Source: Clostridiales bacterium
GTDB taxonomy: Bacteria; Bacillota; Clostridia; Lachnospirales; Lachnospiraceae
DNA: 37,848 bases
Direction: 5' to 3'
Assembly (NCBI GenBank): GCA_029338615.1
Contig: JAQYAS010000102.1
Location: forward strand, 1 to 37,848
Positions 14,503-23,249 of this stretch are shown in pieces. The stretch's first letter is position 1, and each line of letters begins with the position of its first letter. The notes beneath the pieces are model-generated. The model saw only the letters and a list, made by a program, of their open reading frames with translations, searched no databases and was not told the DNA's origin. The translations under genes were made by a program, and so were the position numbers.

Positions 14503-16362
14503 ATGGCAGATAAGACTGATAAGAAGACGGAAAAAAGATCTGTTAAAACAAAAAAAGCGCAGAGGTTAAAGCGCCAGGTGGACAATCTGAAGCGGCAGGC
14601 ACAGGTGGATCTGGAAGGATATGTTACCTGTAGGTCTGCACTTCGCGCCACACGAATTGAACATAAGGAAGCGGAACATAACTTAGACAGACTGAGATCG
14701 GAATATGATGAGATGAAGGAGTGTCATGCTCCGCACAAGCTTCTCCGTTATAAAAGACGCAGGGTGCGGCGTGCAAAAAGAAATGTAAAGGAACTTGCCA
14801 GAGCTAAGAAGAGATACAGGACCCGTATGAAAGAGCACAGGGACGGTGTGAGACGGAAGATGGTCACCAATATATGTGCCTGTCTGTCAACCCTGGCCAT
14901 GGTGGCTATGATGGTCTGGAGAGTCAATCAGCTTGGTCTGGGGGTTTATTATCTGGCACTGTATGTGGGCGGCGAATCCATTCAGGCAGTGATGGTTGCT
15001 GTTATGAGACAGCTGCTGAGAGTATGCTGCATAGTATATGGATTAAATGTGGTGTGGCAGTCAATACAGATATGGAGCATGCGCAGCAGCGACTGGACGG
15101 GTGTCCTGAGAATAAATGTAAAGTATAAGGCGTATTGGCTTACCATACTTGGAATCATACTTCAAATATTGAGCCATGGAGATATGCTGACTAATATTAT
15201 GATGCTCATCACGATCATTAGTCAGATGGTGATGGCTGTTCTACTGTCAACGGAAAGTTCAATAAGAAGAAATATCAAGGTGGGGGCAATTCTGTATGTG
15301 AGTGTGCTGTGTGCGCTTGTTGCATATGGGGTATTTTTCTGCCGTAAATATGAGATACCTACTCAGAAATGGGGAACAAGTACATTTCCTGTCAGTAATC
15401 ATTCATATATTTCTCAGATGTGGGAGATGTCTACTGAGTCAGAGTTTTACAATATGGGAATGTATGGTCTGAAAAAAAACGATGGCTATGGCATGATGAC
15501 TATTCCGGGGCTGGCATACGCTAAGACTATAAACTGTGAAACCATGGCGGTGGATTGTTGCACTTCCATGACGCCACAGGGTATCGCAGTCACTGACAAA
15601 TATACTTATATAAGTGCATATTGCAGCACCAAAAAGCACAGATCAGTTATATTTATGCTGGATACTGAGACAGGGGACTATGTTAAGACTATAGTTCTGA
15701 AGGATACGACCCATGCTGGTGGGCTGGCATATGATACCAAGAATGATGTTCTTTGGGTGTCATCATATCTGTCGATTTCTGATGAAGATAATAAGCGGAC
15801 CAGGCATGCGTCTATATCGTGTTTTACATTAAAGGCTATGGAGGCGTATGATTTCGGCGTAACTAAGAGATCACTGATGTATAAGAACACATGTGCTGTA
15901 ATGTTCCCGGCGACATCATTTATTACATATTATGATGGACATATATATGCCGGTTATTGGAAAAAGGATAAGAACAGCTACAGTATGGCAGCCAGTTATG
16001 AGATTATAAATGGCGGAACAGAAATTGCAGATGAGTCGGACGATGCTTTTTATATTCCTGGAAGGGTGCAGGGGTTACAGGTATATAGAAATGAGATAAT
16101 TTTCTCTATATCGTATGGAGTAGATGAATCAAGGATTGAAGTATATGATACTATGTCCGGTGAATTATCCAGTGTTAACTATAGTAATGTGAAGCCTCGT
16201 CAGGAGTTAAAGCTTCCTCAGAAATTGGAACAGATATATTCGTTCAATGGAAGATTATATTGTTTGTTTGAATCTGGAAGTTTTGCATATAGATTGACGG
16301 CGCCTGTATGTATGGATCGTGTTGTCAGTCTGGATGAAACTTCGCTTGTTGGACTCAGGTGA
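14503..16362 (+). CDS. Unrecognised membrane protein: basic coiled coil, membrane helices, probable beta-propeller
   Basis: I do not recognise the 619-residue protein as a whole. Residues about 14-118 are strongly basic and heptad-like (KKAQRLKRQVDNLKRQ, then KRRRVRRAKRNVKELARAKK), predicting a cytoplasmic coiled coil that might contact RNA, DNA or anionic lipid. Five or so hydrophobic segments lie between about 119 and 280. The rest (281-619) is probably outside and contains TPQGIAVTDKYTYISAYC, then FMLDTETGDYVKTIVL and AGGLAYDTKNDVLWVSSY, a repeated strand pattern typical of beta-propellers, seen again at HIYAGYW and GRLYCLF. No signal peptide or catalytic motif is visible. It follows the COG0523 GTPase by 23 bases. 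Confidence 0.7.
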   Translation: MADKTDKKTEKRSVKTKKAQRLKRQVDNLKRQAQVDLEGYVTCRSALRATRIEHKEAEHNLDRLRSEYDEMKECHAPHKLLRYKRRRVRRAKRNVKELARAKKRYRTRMKEHRDGVRRKMVTNICACLSTLAMVAMMVWRVNQLGLGVYYLALYVGGESIQAVMVAVMRQLLRVCCIVYGLNVVWQSIQIWSMRSSDWTGVLRINVKYKAYWLTILGIILQILSHGDMLTNIMMLITIISQMVMAVLLSTESSIRRNIKVGAILYVSVLCALVAYGVFFCRKYEIPTQKWGTSTFPVSNHSYISQMWEMSTESEFYNMGMYGLKKNDGYGMMTIPGLAYAKTINCETMAVDCCTSMTPQGIAVTDKYTYISAYCSTKKHRSVIFMLDTETGDYVKTIVLKDTTHAGGLAYDTKNDVLWVSSYLSISDEDNKRTRHASISCFTLKAMEAYDFGVTKRSLMYKNTCAVMFPATSFITYYDGHIYAGYWKKDKNSYSMAASYEIINGGTEIADESDDAFYIPGRVQGLQVYRNEIIFSISYGVDESRIEVYDTMSGELSSVNYSNVKPRQELKLPQKLEQIYSFNGRLYCLFESGSFAYRLTAPVCMDRVVSLDETSLVGLR

Positions 16363-16377
16363 TTAATTAAACTTTAT

Positions 16378-16405
16378 TTGACAATATGCTGTATTAATGT
16401 ATATA
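16378..16405 (+). promoter_or_regulatory. Promoter for DUF4173 gene
   Basis: TTGACA at 16378-16383 is followed after 16 bases by TATATA (16400-16405). The ribosome binding site GGAGG (16430-16434) and ATG at 16440 follow, giving a leader of roughly 28 bases. Confidence 0.65.
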
Positions 16406-16439
16406 TGAACAGAAAAAGGGATAATTTTGGAGGTTCGAT

Positions 16440-18086
16440 ATGGATAATAACATAGAACAGGAAAATATGAACGGAGGGCCGGGAATGCCACCACCCCCAC
16501 AGGGGTATATGGATGCAGGTCCTGGAATGGCTACAGTTCCGCACAGAAGGAATCCGGCTGCATCGCCTGACAGGTTCAGGCAGTTTGCAATACCTACACT
16601 TATATATGCGATAGTGTGTGCAGCCTGTCTGTATAAGAACTGGTCGAGTATATTATCTGCGGTCCTGGCGATAATATCTGTTGCATTTATAAGTTCCTGC
16701 ATTATTCGCTATGAGAGACGTATTGCGCATATGCATGGAGTTACATTGTCTTATGGAGAGGCTTTGTCTAAACAGACAGCTCTTATGCCATATTATATTC
16801 TGGTTATATTGCTGTCTGTTGCGCTGTGCCTTACGGATGACAGTTATATTATATTGGGGTGTAACGTTGGCATTATAGTCATGGAGATGTATGCTGTTAT
16901 GACATATTTTAATGACACATACAGCCATGGAATTTTTAAAGGTATCTTCTCATTTGCAGAACTGTTTTTCGCCGCAGTTGGATATATGAATATGCCCTTT
17001 GTGGACAGAAATGCGGAGAAGGAAGCAAATGGTGGCAGGAAGAATACAAAGCTTATATATATAGTTATTGGATGTGCGATAGCACTTCCGATCCTTGTCA
17101 TAGTGTTGAACCTGCTGTCGTCTGCTGATCCGGTATTTGAAAAAGTTATAAAGGACATATTTGGCAAGATATTTTTCTCCTGGGATATAGTAAAGATAAT
17201 CCTTTGGGCAGTATTGATCTTCTTTTTTGTATATGGATTCATTGCAAAGGCGGGGCGAGGCGGATTGAGCGCAAATGCTCCGAAAGAGGGACGGTATGAT
17301 GCTGTCATTGGGATAACGATAACCATTGTACTCACTGTATTTTATCTGATATTTGCAGTTGTACAGGTTGCATATCTGTTTACAAACAGTGCAGGCCTTC
17401 CCGATGGTATGACATATGCAGAATACGCAAGACAGGGCTTTTTCCAGCTGTTATTTGTTGCGGTTGTCAATGTATGTATGGTACTGATATTCAGCGCTGT
17501 ATTCAAAAAGAACATGATGCTCAATGTATCATTGTTTATAATGTGCGTATGTACATATATCATGATCGCATCATCAGCGGTCAGACTGTATATGTATATA
17601 TCTGAGTATTCACTGACATATCTCAGGATCAACACCATATGGGCACTTGTTGTAACATCTGTGGTGATGCTTGGAGTTATAGTGAGTCTGTTTTGGAATC
17701 GGATGCCTCTGTTCAGGTATATACTGATGGTGATTATGGTGATGTTCACACTATATGCATTTATCAGACCGGGAGCAGTCATTGCAAAGTATAACCTGAG
17801 CCATGTAAATTCTGAACAGGAAGTTGATCTGGAGTACGTGATGGACATCGGAAGCGACGGGGTTCCATATGTAGTTGACTATCTGAGAGATAATGATATA
17901 TCTGCGGATGATTCTGTGGATAAAGCGTGTGCTGAGTATAGTAATAGAAGTTATTATTGGGGCGATGAAACAGTGGGAGATGTGCTTAAGGATATCCTGG
18001 AAGATAACGATGACAAGGGATATGTGAGAAGCTTTAATTTCTCCAGACACAGGGCATCAAGAATTATTGAAGATTATATAAGATAA
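16440..18086 (+). CDS. DUF4173-type polytopic membrane protein
   Basis: The 548-residue protein has a disordered N-terminus rich in Gly, Pro and Met (GGPGMPPPPQGYMDAGPGM) followed by about 12 hydrophobic helices. The segment VFYLIFAVVQVAYLFTNSAGLPDGMTYAEYARQGFFQLLFVAVVN around residue 300-345 is characteristic of the DUF4153/DUF4173 families, and the C-terminal soluble tail (NSEQEVDLEYVMDIGSDGVPYVVDYL) is the family's typical ending. Function is unknown. It has its own promoter and ends at a strong hairpin facing the TerD-like gene. The Gly-Pro-rich head resembles the disordered tail of the PrsW-like protein. Confidence 0.8.
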   Translation: MDNNIEQENMNGGPGMPPPPQGYMDAGPGMATVPHRRNPAASPDRFRQFAIPTLIYAIVCAACLYKNWSSILSAVLAIISVAFISSCIIRYERRIAHMHGVTLSYGEALSKQTALMPYYILVILLSVALCLTDDSYIILGCNVGIIVMEMYAVMTYFNDTYSHGIFKGIFSFAELFFAAVGYMNMPFVDRNAEKEANGGRKNTKLIYIVIGCAIALPILVIVLNLLSSADPVFEKVIKDIFGKIFFSWDIVKIILWAVLIFFFVYGFIAKAGRGGLSANAPKEGRYDAVIGITITIVLTVFYLIFAVVQVAYLFTNSAGLPDGMTYAEYARQGFFQLLFVAVVNVCMVLIFSAVFKKNMMLNVSLFIMCVCTYIMIASSAVRLYMYISEYSLTYLRINTIWALVVTSVVMLGVIVSLFWNRMPLFRYILMVIMVMFTLYAFIRPGAVIAKYNLSHVNSEQEVDLEYVMDIGSDGVPYVVDYLRDNDISADDSVDKACAEYSNRSYYWGDETVGDVLKDILEDNDDKGYVRSFNFSRHRASRIIEDYIR

Positions 18087-18100
18087 GAATTTGTATATAA

Positions 18101-18148
18101 GAAAAAAGGCCATCCATATCGATTTGCATAACCGATATGGATGGCCTT
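18101..18148 (-). terminator. Strong convergent terminator (DUF4173 / TerD-like)
   Basis: Perfect 16-bp arms at 18106-18121 and 18133-18148 enclose an 11-base loop. On the minus strand the hairpin runs into TTTTTT, so it terminates the nhaD-like/terD-like transcript. On the plus strand there is no U-run, but the stem probably also stops or protects the DUF4173 mRNA. Confidence 0.85.
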
Positions 18149-18153
18149 GATCA

Positions 18154-18771
18154 TTAATCGTCATTTTCCGGAACATAATGTCTGGATGTGTAATATTCAA
18201 AGATATCCTCTGATTTGTCGAATGGGAGGAACTGGGATCTCTCCCTTACAACCCACTCGTTGCCTTTGTGGAGTACCTCACCAAATACATAGCAGTTATT
18301 ATGTTTGGCATCTTCACATGCACTGAATATGGCATCTTCCCTGACATACACTTTTTCGGTGTGTTTGCATTTGATAAGTGCAAATACATTGTCAACCTCC
18401 GCAAGATTCTGCTTGTGGAGATTACCGTTGTAGATATACAGGAAGAGGATTATCCTTCCTACATTGGCTCCGCGATCGAGATATATTCGCATCTCCTCGT
18501 CTATGCCTTCTTTTTGGCCAGTACGGTCATCACCCTTCAGGACAACCGAGTCGTTACGGCTGTATTTGTGTCCCCAGAATACAAGCTCGGGATCGGAGCC
18601 ATCATTGTGTTCTACAATAGCGGCAAGATTTAAATCGTAAGTATCTTCTGAGGTAGCACTCATGATGCTGTCGAAAGCTATTTTTATTTTCTGTTTGAGA
18701 TCTACTTTCTTGGCATCCCAGCCAATACCTACTGTTAATTTGTTGTCACCTTTTACAGTAAATTCGTTCAT
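18154..18771 (-). CDS. TerD family protein
   Basis: The 205-residue protein has a TerD fold: KVDLKQKIKIAFDSIM, then TYDLNLAAIVEHNDGSDPELVFWGHKYSRNDSVVLKGDDRTGQKEGIDEEMRIYLDRG, which holds the acidic Ca2+-site residues, followed by a less conserved C-terminal part. TerD-like proteins bind calcium and belong to tellurite/stress-response operons, but single TerD genes such as this one occur widely and their role is not defined. It lies 18 bases after the antiporter-like gene on the same strand with a strong GGGAGGG site, so the pair is an operon. No other ter genes are nearby. Confidence 0.85.
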   Translation of the reverse strand: MNEFTVKGDNKLTVGIGWDAKKVDLKQKIKIAFDSIMSATSEDTYDLNLAAIVEHNDGSDPELVFWGHKYSRNDSVVLKGDDRTGQKEGIDEEMRIYLDRGANVGRIILFLYIYNGNLHKQNLAEVDNVFALIKCKHTEKVYVREDAIFSACEDAKHNNCYVFGEVLHKGNEWVVRERSQFLPFDKSEDIFEYYTSRHYVPENDD

Positions 18772-18789
18772 AAAATCCCTCCCTTAAAA

Positions 18790-20235
18790 TTATAAGAAGA
18801 ACAACAGTGTATCAATGAAAAATGTTGGAACAAGAATTGCCAGAGACCATACAAGGTAACCGACAAATGACGGCATCTTTATACCGTTTTCTTCGGCAAT
18901 GGATCTGACCATAAAGTTAGGTGCGTTACCGATATATGTATTTGCTCCCATGAATACGGCACCACATGATATTGCCATCAGCATTACCTGAGGGACGATA
19001 CCCATGGCTGTACTTATACCTTCTGTAAAACCGCTCGATGCAGCAGTTGTGAAGAATACAAGGTATGTAGGTGTATTATCAAGAAAGCTTGAAAGAAGAC
19101 CGGTCATCCAGAAGAACTGTGCAGGATGGGTAAGACCCAGCTCTGAACCACGGGCTTTCAGGATGAGCAGTGCAGGTATCATGGTGATGAAAATTCCGAT
19201 AAACAGGATAGCAACTTCCTGGATCGCACCCCACGTAAAGTTGTTGGCCTTACGGACTTTCTTGCTTGTTGTCTTGAATGAGAGTAGTGCAGCAGCCAGC
19301 ATTATGATTATCTCAATGATGGATGCCCATGAGAGAGTAACTCCTTCACAGAAGTTTATTCCCTTTGCAAATGCAGGAAACTTCATTGGAAGTACACCAC
19401 TCAGTATAACAGCGCCTACTATCATGACAAGGAATATGATGTTGTGAGCCCCCTTGAGTCTGACAGGTTTTTTTGCAGCTGGATCAAATACAGGCTTCTC
19501 ACGTCCGTCTGCAATGTCTTTCTTATATGCTCTTATATCAAGGAAGAAGAAGACTGTAAGCAGAATGATAAGATTGACTACCATTACTTTTGCAAGTCGA
19601 AGACTCCAGAAGAAGTCTACACCGTTCATAAATCCCATAAGAAGTGGTGGATCACCGACAGGGGTCAGACAACCACCAATGTTGGATACGAGGAATATAA
19701 AGAATACAATAATCTGTACCTTCCTACGTCTCCATTTATTTGCTTTGATGATAGGTCTGATCATAAGAATACTGGCACCTGTAGTACCAATCCAGCTTGA
19801 AAGAAGAGTTCCTATCAGCAACAAGAGTACATTGAGTTTTGGAGTTCCCACGAGATCGCCTTCAAGTGATATATTTCCTGCAACACAGAACAATGCGAAC
19901 AGCAGGACAATAAATGTCAGATAATCGCCGATCATGACTTCAAGGAACTGTTCACCCATAGTTCCAAAACCATGGAATATGGCAAAAGGTATTAAAAATA
20001 AAAGAGACCAGCCGGCAACGGCCCATTGTTTGTGCTTTTCCCACCACTCACCGGCGATAAGTGGCATGACAGCGATGCATAAGAGCATACACACAAAAGG
20101 TATGCACCATACCAAAGATAACTCGGAGCCGAGATTTTCTGTTCCGGATTCACTGCTGGCAGCAAATGCATTGACAGGGCCAATAAAAAGAGTTGCAGCC
20201 AGAGCACTAAGGCCAATTAATAGCTTGTTTTTCAT
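18790..20235 (-). CDS. NhaD-like sodium/proton antiporter (ion transporter superfamily)
   Basis: At 481 residues with about 12 hydrophobic helices, this matches the NhaD branch of the ion transporter superfamily. A signal-like N-terminus (LLIGLSALAATLFIGPVNAFAASS) precedes WCIPFVCMLLCIAVMPL. Hallmarks are GTTGASILMIRPIIKAN, NIGGCLTPVGDPPLLMGF (conserved NxGGxLTPxGDPPL loop) and SSFLDNTPTYLVFF (DNTPT discontinuous helix). It likely expels Na+ or Li+ in exchange for protons. AGGAGG on the minus strand supports the start. It is co-transcribed with the TerD-like gene and divergent from the EAL gene. Confidence 0.88.
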   Translation of the reverse strand: MKNKLLIGLSALAATLFIGPVNAFAASSESGTENLGSELSLVWCIPFVCMLLCIAVMPLIAGEWWEKHKQWAVAGWSLLFLIPFAIFHGFGTMGEQFLEVMIGDYLTFIVLLFALFCVAGNISLEGDLVGTPKLNVLLLLIGTLLSSWIGTTGASILMIRPIIKANKWRRRKVQIIVFFIFLVSNIGGCLTPVGDPPLLMGFMNGVDFFWSLRLAKVMVVNLIILLTVFFFLDIRAYKKDIADGREKPVFDPAAKKPVRLKGAHNIIFLVMIVGAVILSGVLPMKFPAFAKGINFCEGVTLSWASIIEIIIMLAAALLSFKTTSKKVRKANNFTWGAIQEVAILFIGIFITMIPALLILKARGSELGLTHPAQFFWMTGLLSSFLDNTPTYLVFFTTAASSGFTEGISTAMGIVPQVMLMAISCGAVFMGANTYIGNAPNFMVRSIAEENGIKMPSFVGYLVWSLAILVPTFFIDTLLFFL

Positions 20236-20275
20236 TGTGTTTGCCTCCTATTAATTATATTAGAAAACCTTATCT

Positions 20276-20304
20276 ATGCTATCAAAAAAAATGTAAAAAT
20301 TCAA
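20276..20304 (-). promoter_or_regulatory. Promoter for the nhaD-like operon
   Basis: Read on the minus strand, TTGAAT (20299-20304) and TAGCAT (20276-20281) are separated by 17 T-rich bases. The divergent EAL gene may use TTGTGC (20359-20364) and TTAATA (20382-20387), also 17 apart, but that is weaker. Confidence 0.45.
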
Positions 20305-20437
20305 TGATAAAAGTCGAAACTTAACTATTTATTTTCCAGCTTAAATCAACAATAGGTGTTGTGCCTGTAAACAAGTATGTGTTAATATTATATTTAGTAA
20401 TATTGCCGTTAGGCAGAACAGAGGTAATTGTTAGATT

Positions 20438-22267
20438 ATGGAACATCAATGGTCAAAGGCATACAAGCCAAAGAGAAAATTATATGTGTTAAGGTCGAAG
20501 AATGCGTACGGTTTTGATGAGTTTTGCCAGGAGAATGGATACGACTGGTATAAGAGCTTTAGCAATATATACAGACCCCTGGCTAACAGGGCTTTATTTT
20601 ATGTGCCTGACAAGATGATGGATGAAGGGTATTCGCGTTTATGCGGAGGCGTGGAGATAGGATATAGTGATATGGAAGAGATTCCTCCGGGATGTGTGAG
20701 TATAACGATCCCTGGATTTGATGTTGTGGATATCAAGGGATTTGATATATCGCTTATTGAGGATATACCGAGACTTATGACAACTGCGTATTCTTATGCC
20801 AAGCTGTATATAGAGACAGAGAAGATGCATGTTGTATCCAATCATAAGCTCCCATATGTGTGCTATATGGAAAGTGCAGACAGTCTGTGTGTAGAGATCC
20901 CTGTGTGGTCCAAGAAGACGAAGACCGAGGAGATGCTTACCCTGGATAATATGAGTAAGAGGGATCTATATGAGATAGCGTATAGAGAACCGGCTACCGG
21001 ATACTATAACTGGACATGGCTCAAGGAAAAACTGGAGCAGTGCGAGTATATAGGACTGGATCAGTTTATATTTGCAAGGTTTGATGTCAAAGGCTTCCGA
21101 CTGATCAATAATGTTATGGGAAGGGATGTGGCAAAGGAACTGTTCAGATATATATGTGATGCCATGAGTAATCAGGATTGGATAATATATTCTGCCAAGT
21201 GCGAGCGTGACGTGTTTGCCATGATAATCAAATATATGCCTGAGGAAGAGATAATCAATAGATTGTATAGTTTTTTTGAAGAGATAGGTCAGCTTCCTTC
21301 TAATAAAAAGTACAAAGTATTTTATAGCTGTGGTCTTGTATTCTATGATGAATTTGAAAAACTCAGTATGTCTATGAGACTTGAGGATATGGCTCAGATG
21401 GCTCATCTTCAGTGTATCAAGACCAATGTAAATGAAATAAAGATATACACTTCAGAGATGAAGAAAGAGTATATCATGGCACAGCAGTACAAGCTGGAAC
21501 TTCCGGATGCTATAGAGAATGAGGATCTCATGGTGTATCTGCAGCCAAAGTATAATCCACAGAACGATACACTGACAGGTGCAGAGGCGCTCATAAGATG
21601 GTTTTATAAGGGTGGAGATATGTTATCTCCAAAATACTTTGTTCCACAGTTTGAAGCTGATGGGACAATAGATATAATAGACAGATATGTACTCAGAAAG
21701 GTATGTAAAAAGTTCAAAGAGTGGAAAGAACTGGGATATCCGTTATATCCGATATCGTGCAATCTGTCCAGACATCAGATATCAAGGCCGGATCTCATAT
21801 ATATCCTGTGTGATATTGTAGATGAATATGGAGTGGATCATTCGCTTATAGATTTTGAGATAACAGAGAGTGCAGATTTTGCAGACGTTCAGTATCTTAT
21901 AAAGGTGCTTAATGAACTGAAGGAAAAGGGATTCAAGATATCTATGGATGATTTTGGAACCGGTTATTCAAGTATGGCTCTGTTAAAGGATATGCCGCTG
22001 GATATTATCAAGATAGACAAGAGTTTTATTGATGGTATAGCTACAGGAGAGCTTAACAATAAAGATATGCTCATGACTCAGGATATTTTGGCTATGTCAA
22101 GACATCTTGGAATCAAGAGTCTTGCAGAGGGTGTAGAGACATTTGAACAGAAGGAGTACCTCAGAGAATGGGGATGTCATTATATACAGGGATATTATTA
22201 TAGTAAGCCTATACCAATATCCGGATATGAGTATCTGCTCAAAAAGATCTTGCTTGGACAATCATAG
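20438..22267 (+). CDS. c-di-GMP phosphodiesterase: GyrI-like sensor, degenerate GGDEF, EAL
   Basis: Three parts are visible in this 609-residue soluble protein. Residues 45-157 (GGVEIGYSDMEEIPPGCVSITIPGFDVVDIKG through SADSLCVEIPVW) fit the GyrI-like/AraC effector-binding fold. Residues about 180-340 are a GGDEF-like domain whose active signature is replaced by KCERDVF (254-260), so it cannot make c-di-GMP but may bind GTP. Residues 350-605 are EAL with its key residues present: EALIRW (383-388), N442, E474 in EITES, DDFGTG (504-509), K525, EGVET (564-568) and QGYYYSKP. It should hydrolyse c-di-GMP to pGpG. No transmembrane segment is present. It stands alone, divergent from the antiporter operon; the ribosome binding site (AGAGGTAA) is weak. 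Confidence 0.85.
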   Translation: MEHQWSKAYKPKRKLYVLRSKNAYGFDEFCQENGYDWYKSFSNIYRPLANRALFYVPDKMMDEGYSRLCGGVEIGYSDMEEIPPGCVSITIPGFDVVDIKGFDISLIEDIPRLMTTAYSYAKLYIETEKMHVVSNHKLPYVCYMESADSLCVEIPVWSKKTKTEEMLTLDNMSKRDLYEIAYREPATGYYNWTWLKEKLEQCEYIGLDQFIFARFDVKGFRLINNVMGRDVAKELFRYICDAMSNQDWIIYSAKCERDVFAMIIKYMPEEEIINRLYSFFEEIGQLPSNKKYKVFYSCGLVFYDEFEKLSMSMRLEDMAQMAHLQCIKTNVNEIKIYTSEMKKEYIMAQQYKLELPDAIENEDLMVYLQPKYNPQNDTLTGAEALIRWFYKGGDMLSPKYFVPQFEADGTIDIIDRYVLRKVCKKFKEWKELGYPLYPISCNLSRHQISRPDLIYILCDIVDEYGVDHSLIDFEITESADFADVQYLIKVLNELKEKGFKISMDDFGTGYSSMALLKDMPLDIIKIDKSFIDGIATGELNNKDMLMTQDILAMSRHLGIKSLAEGVETFEQKEYLREWGCHYIQGYYYSKPIPISGYEYLLKKILLGQS

Positions 22268-22320
22268 AATATATGAATGTTGAATAGAAAGATCATAAAA
22301 AGAGAATAAATAAGAAATGA

Positions 22321-22351
22321 AAAGACCTGTGATTACAAACAGGTCTTTTTT
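22321..22351 (+). terminator. Rho-independent terminator of EAL gene
   Basis: A 10-bp perfect stem (22321-22330 with 22339-22348) with an 8-base loop ends in a T-run to 22351. Confidence 0.9.
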
Positions 22352-22424
22352 ATGTGGAGATATACAATGTTTATATATAACTCACAAAGCAAATATACAA
22401 TTTTTACATTTTAATAAAAAAATA

Positions 22425-22476
22425 AATGAGATTCATTCCTAATAGGTATTGACATATGATAAAATTACGATATAAT
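22425..22476 (+). promoter_or_regulatory. Rubrerythrin promoter with PerR/Fur-like site
   Basis: TTGACA (22449-22454), a 16-base spacer and a perfect TATAAT (22471-22476) form a strong promoter. Just upstream, 22425-22443 resembles a PerR-type box (AATTAGAAT-N-ATTCTAATT) at about 13 of 18 positions. PerR control of rubrerythrins is known in clostridia, so peroxide induction is plausible; the box is imperfect and unproven. The leader from about 22483 to the ATG is roughly 100 bases. Confidence 0.6.
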
Positions 22477-22581
22477 AAGACATAGTTGATAAATAAACAT
22501 CAACAAAGACATAGAACTTATTTTTTAAATCAATAATAGATGTTGATTACAATTATTATTAAGAAAAGGAGAATTACAATT

Positions 22582-23172
22582 ATGGCAAAGTTTGTATGTA
22601 CAGTATGTGGTTATATTTATGAGGGAGAGCAGGCTCCTGCTGAGTGCCCAATCTGCCATGCCGGAGCAGATAAGTTCAAAAAGGTAGAGGGAGAGCTCAC
22701 ACTTGCAGCAGAGCATGAGTTTGGTGTATATGCACAGACAGTTAAGAATAATCCAGAGATCAGCGAGGAGGATAAGAAGTATATATTCGATCAGCTTAAG
22801 GCCAACTTTGAGGGAGAGTGCTCAGAGGTTGGAATGTATCTCTGCATGGCTCGTGTGGCACACCGTGAAGGATATCCTGAGATCGGCCTTTACTGGGAAA
22901 AGGCAGCATATGAAGAGGCTGAGCATGCAGCTAAGTTTGCAGAGATGCTGGGATCAGATCTTGAGCAGAATATGACAGATTCTACAGAGAAGAATCTTGC
23001 ATGGAGAGTTGATTGTGAGTTTGGAGCAACAGCAGGTAAGGTTGATCTTGCAAAGTGTGCAAAGAAGAATAACCTTGATGCAATACATGATACAGTTCAT
23101 GAGATGGCAAGAGACGAGGCAAGACACGGAAAAGCTCTCAAGGGACTTCTGGAGAGATACTTTGCAAAGTAA
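22582..23172 (+). CDS. Reverse rubrerythrin
   Basis: This 196-residue protein has the rubredoxin domain first (CTVCGYIY and CPICHAGADKF, four Cys for one Fe) and the diiron ferritin-like domain second (FEGECSEVGMY, AAYEEAEHAAK, CEFGATAGK, ARDEARHGKAL giving the Glu/His ligands). The order is the reverse of classic rubrerythrin and matches the oxygen-inducible reverse rubrerythrins of clostridia, which reduce H2O2 and O2 with electrons from NADH via a rubredoxin reductase. ATG 22582 has AAGGAG at 22566-22571; the upstream in-frame ATG at 22540 would add a basic non-rubredoxin extension and has no site. Monocistronic, between its promoter and terminator. Confidence 0.95.
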   Translation: MAKFVCTVCGYIYEGEQAPAECPICHAGADKFKKVEGELTLAAEHEFGVYAQTVKNNPEISEEDKKYIFDQLKANFEGECSEVGMYLCMARVAHREGYPEIGLYWEKAAYEEAEHAAKFAEMLGSDLEQNMTDSTEKNLAWRVDCEFGATAGKVDLAKCAKKNNLDAIHDTVHEMARDEARHGKALKGLLERYFAK

Positions 23173-23197
23173 TTATTCTGCCGGATTAGTAGATAAT

Positions 23198-23233
23198 AAA
23201 AAGGATGCCGTTTTATGACGGCATCCTTTTTTT
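23198..23233. terminator. Bidirectional rho-independent terminator
   Basis: A 14-bp stem (23198-23211 with 23218-23231) has T-runs on both strands, serving the rubrerythrin gene on the plus strand and the convergent membrane-protein gene on the minus strand. Confidence 0.92.
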
Positions 23234-23249
23234 ATGGGGAGTAATATAT

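Noticed and set aside
18154-18771. terD-like gene as part of a tellurite or phage-defence ter operon.
   Set aside because: It stands with an antiporter gene only; no terB, terC, terZ or associated enzyme genes are present.
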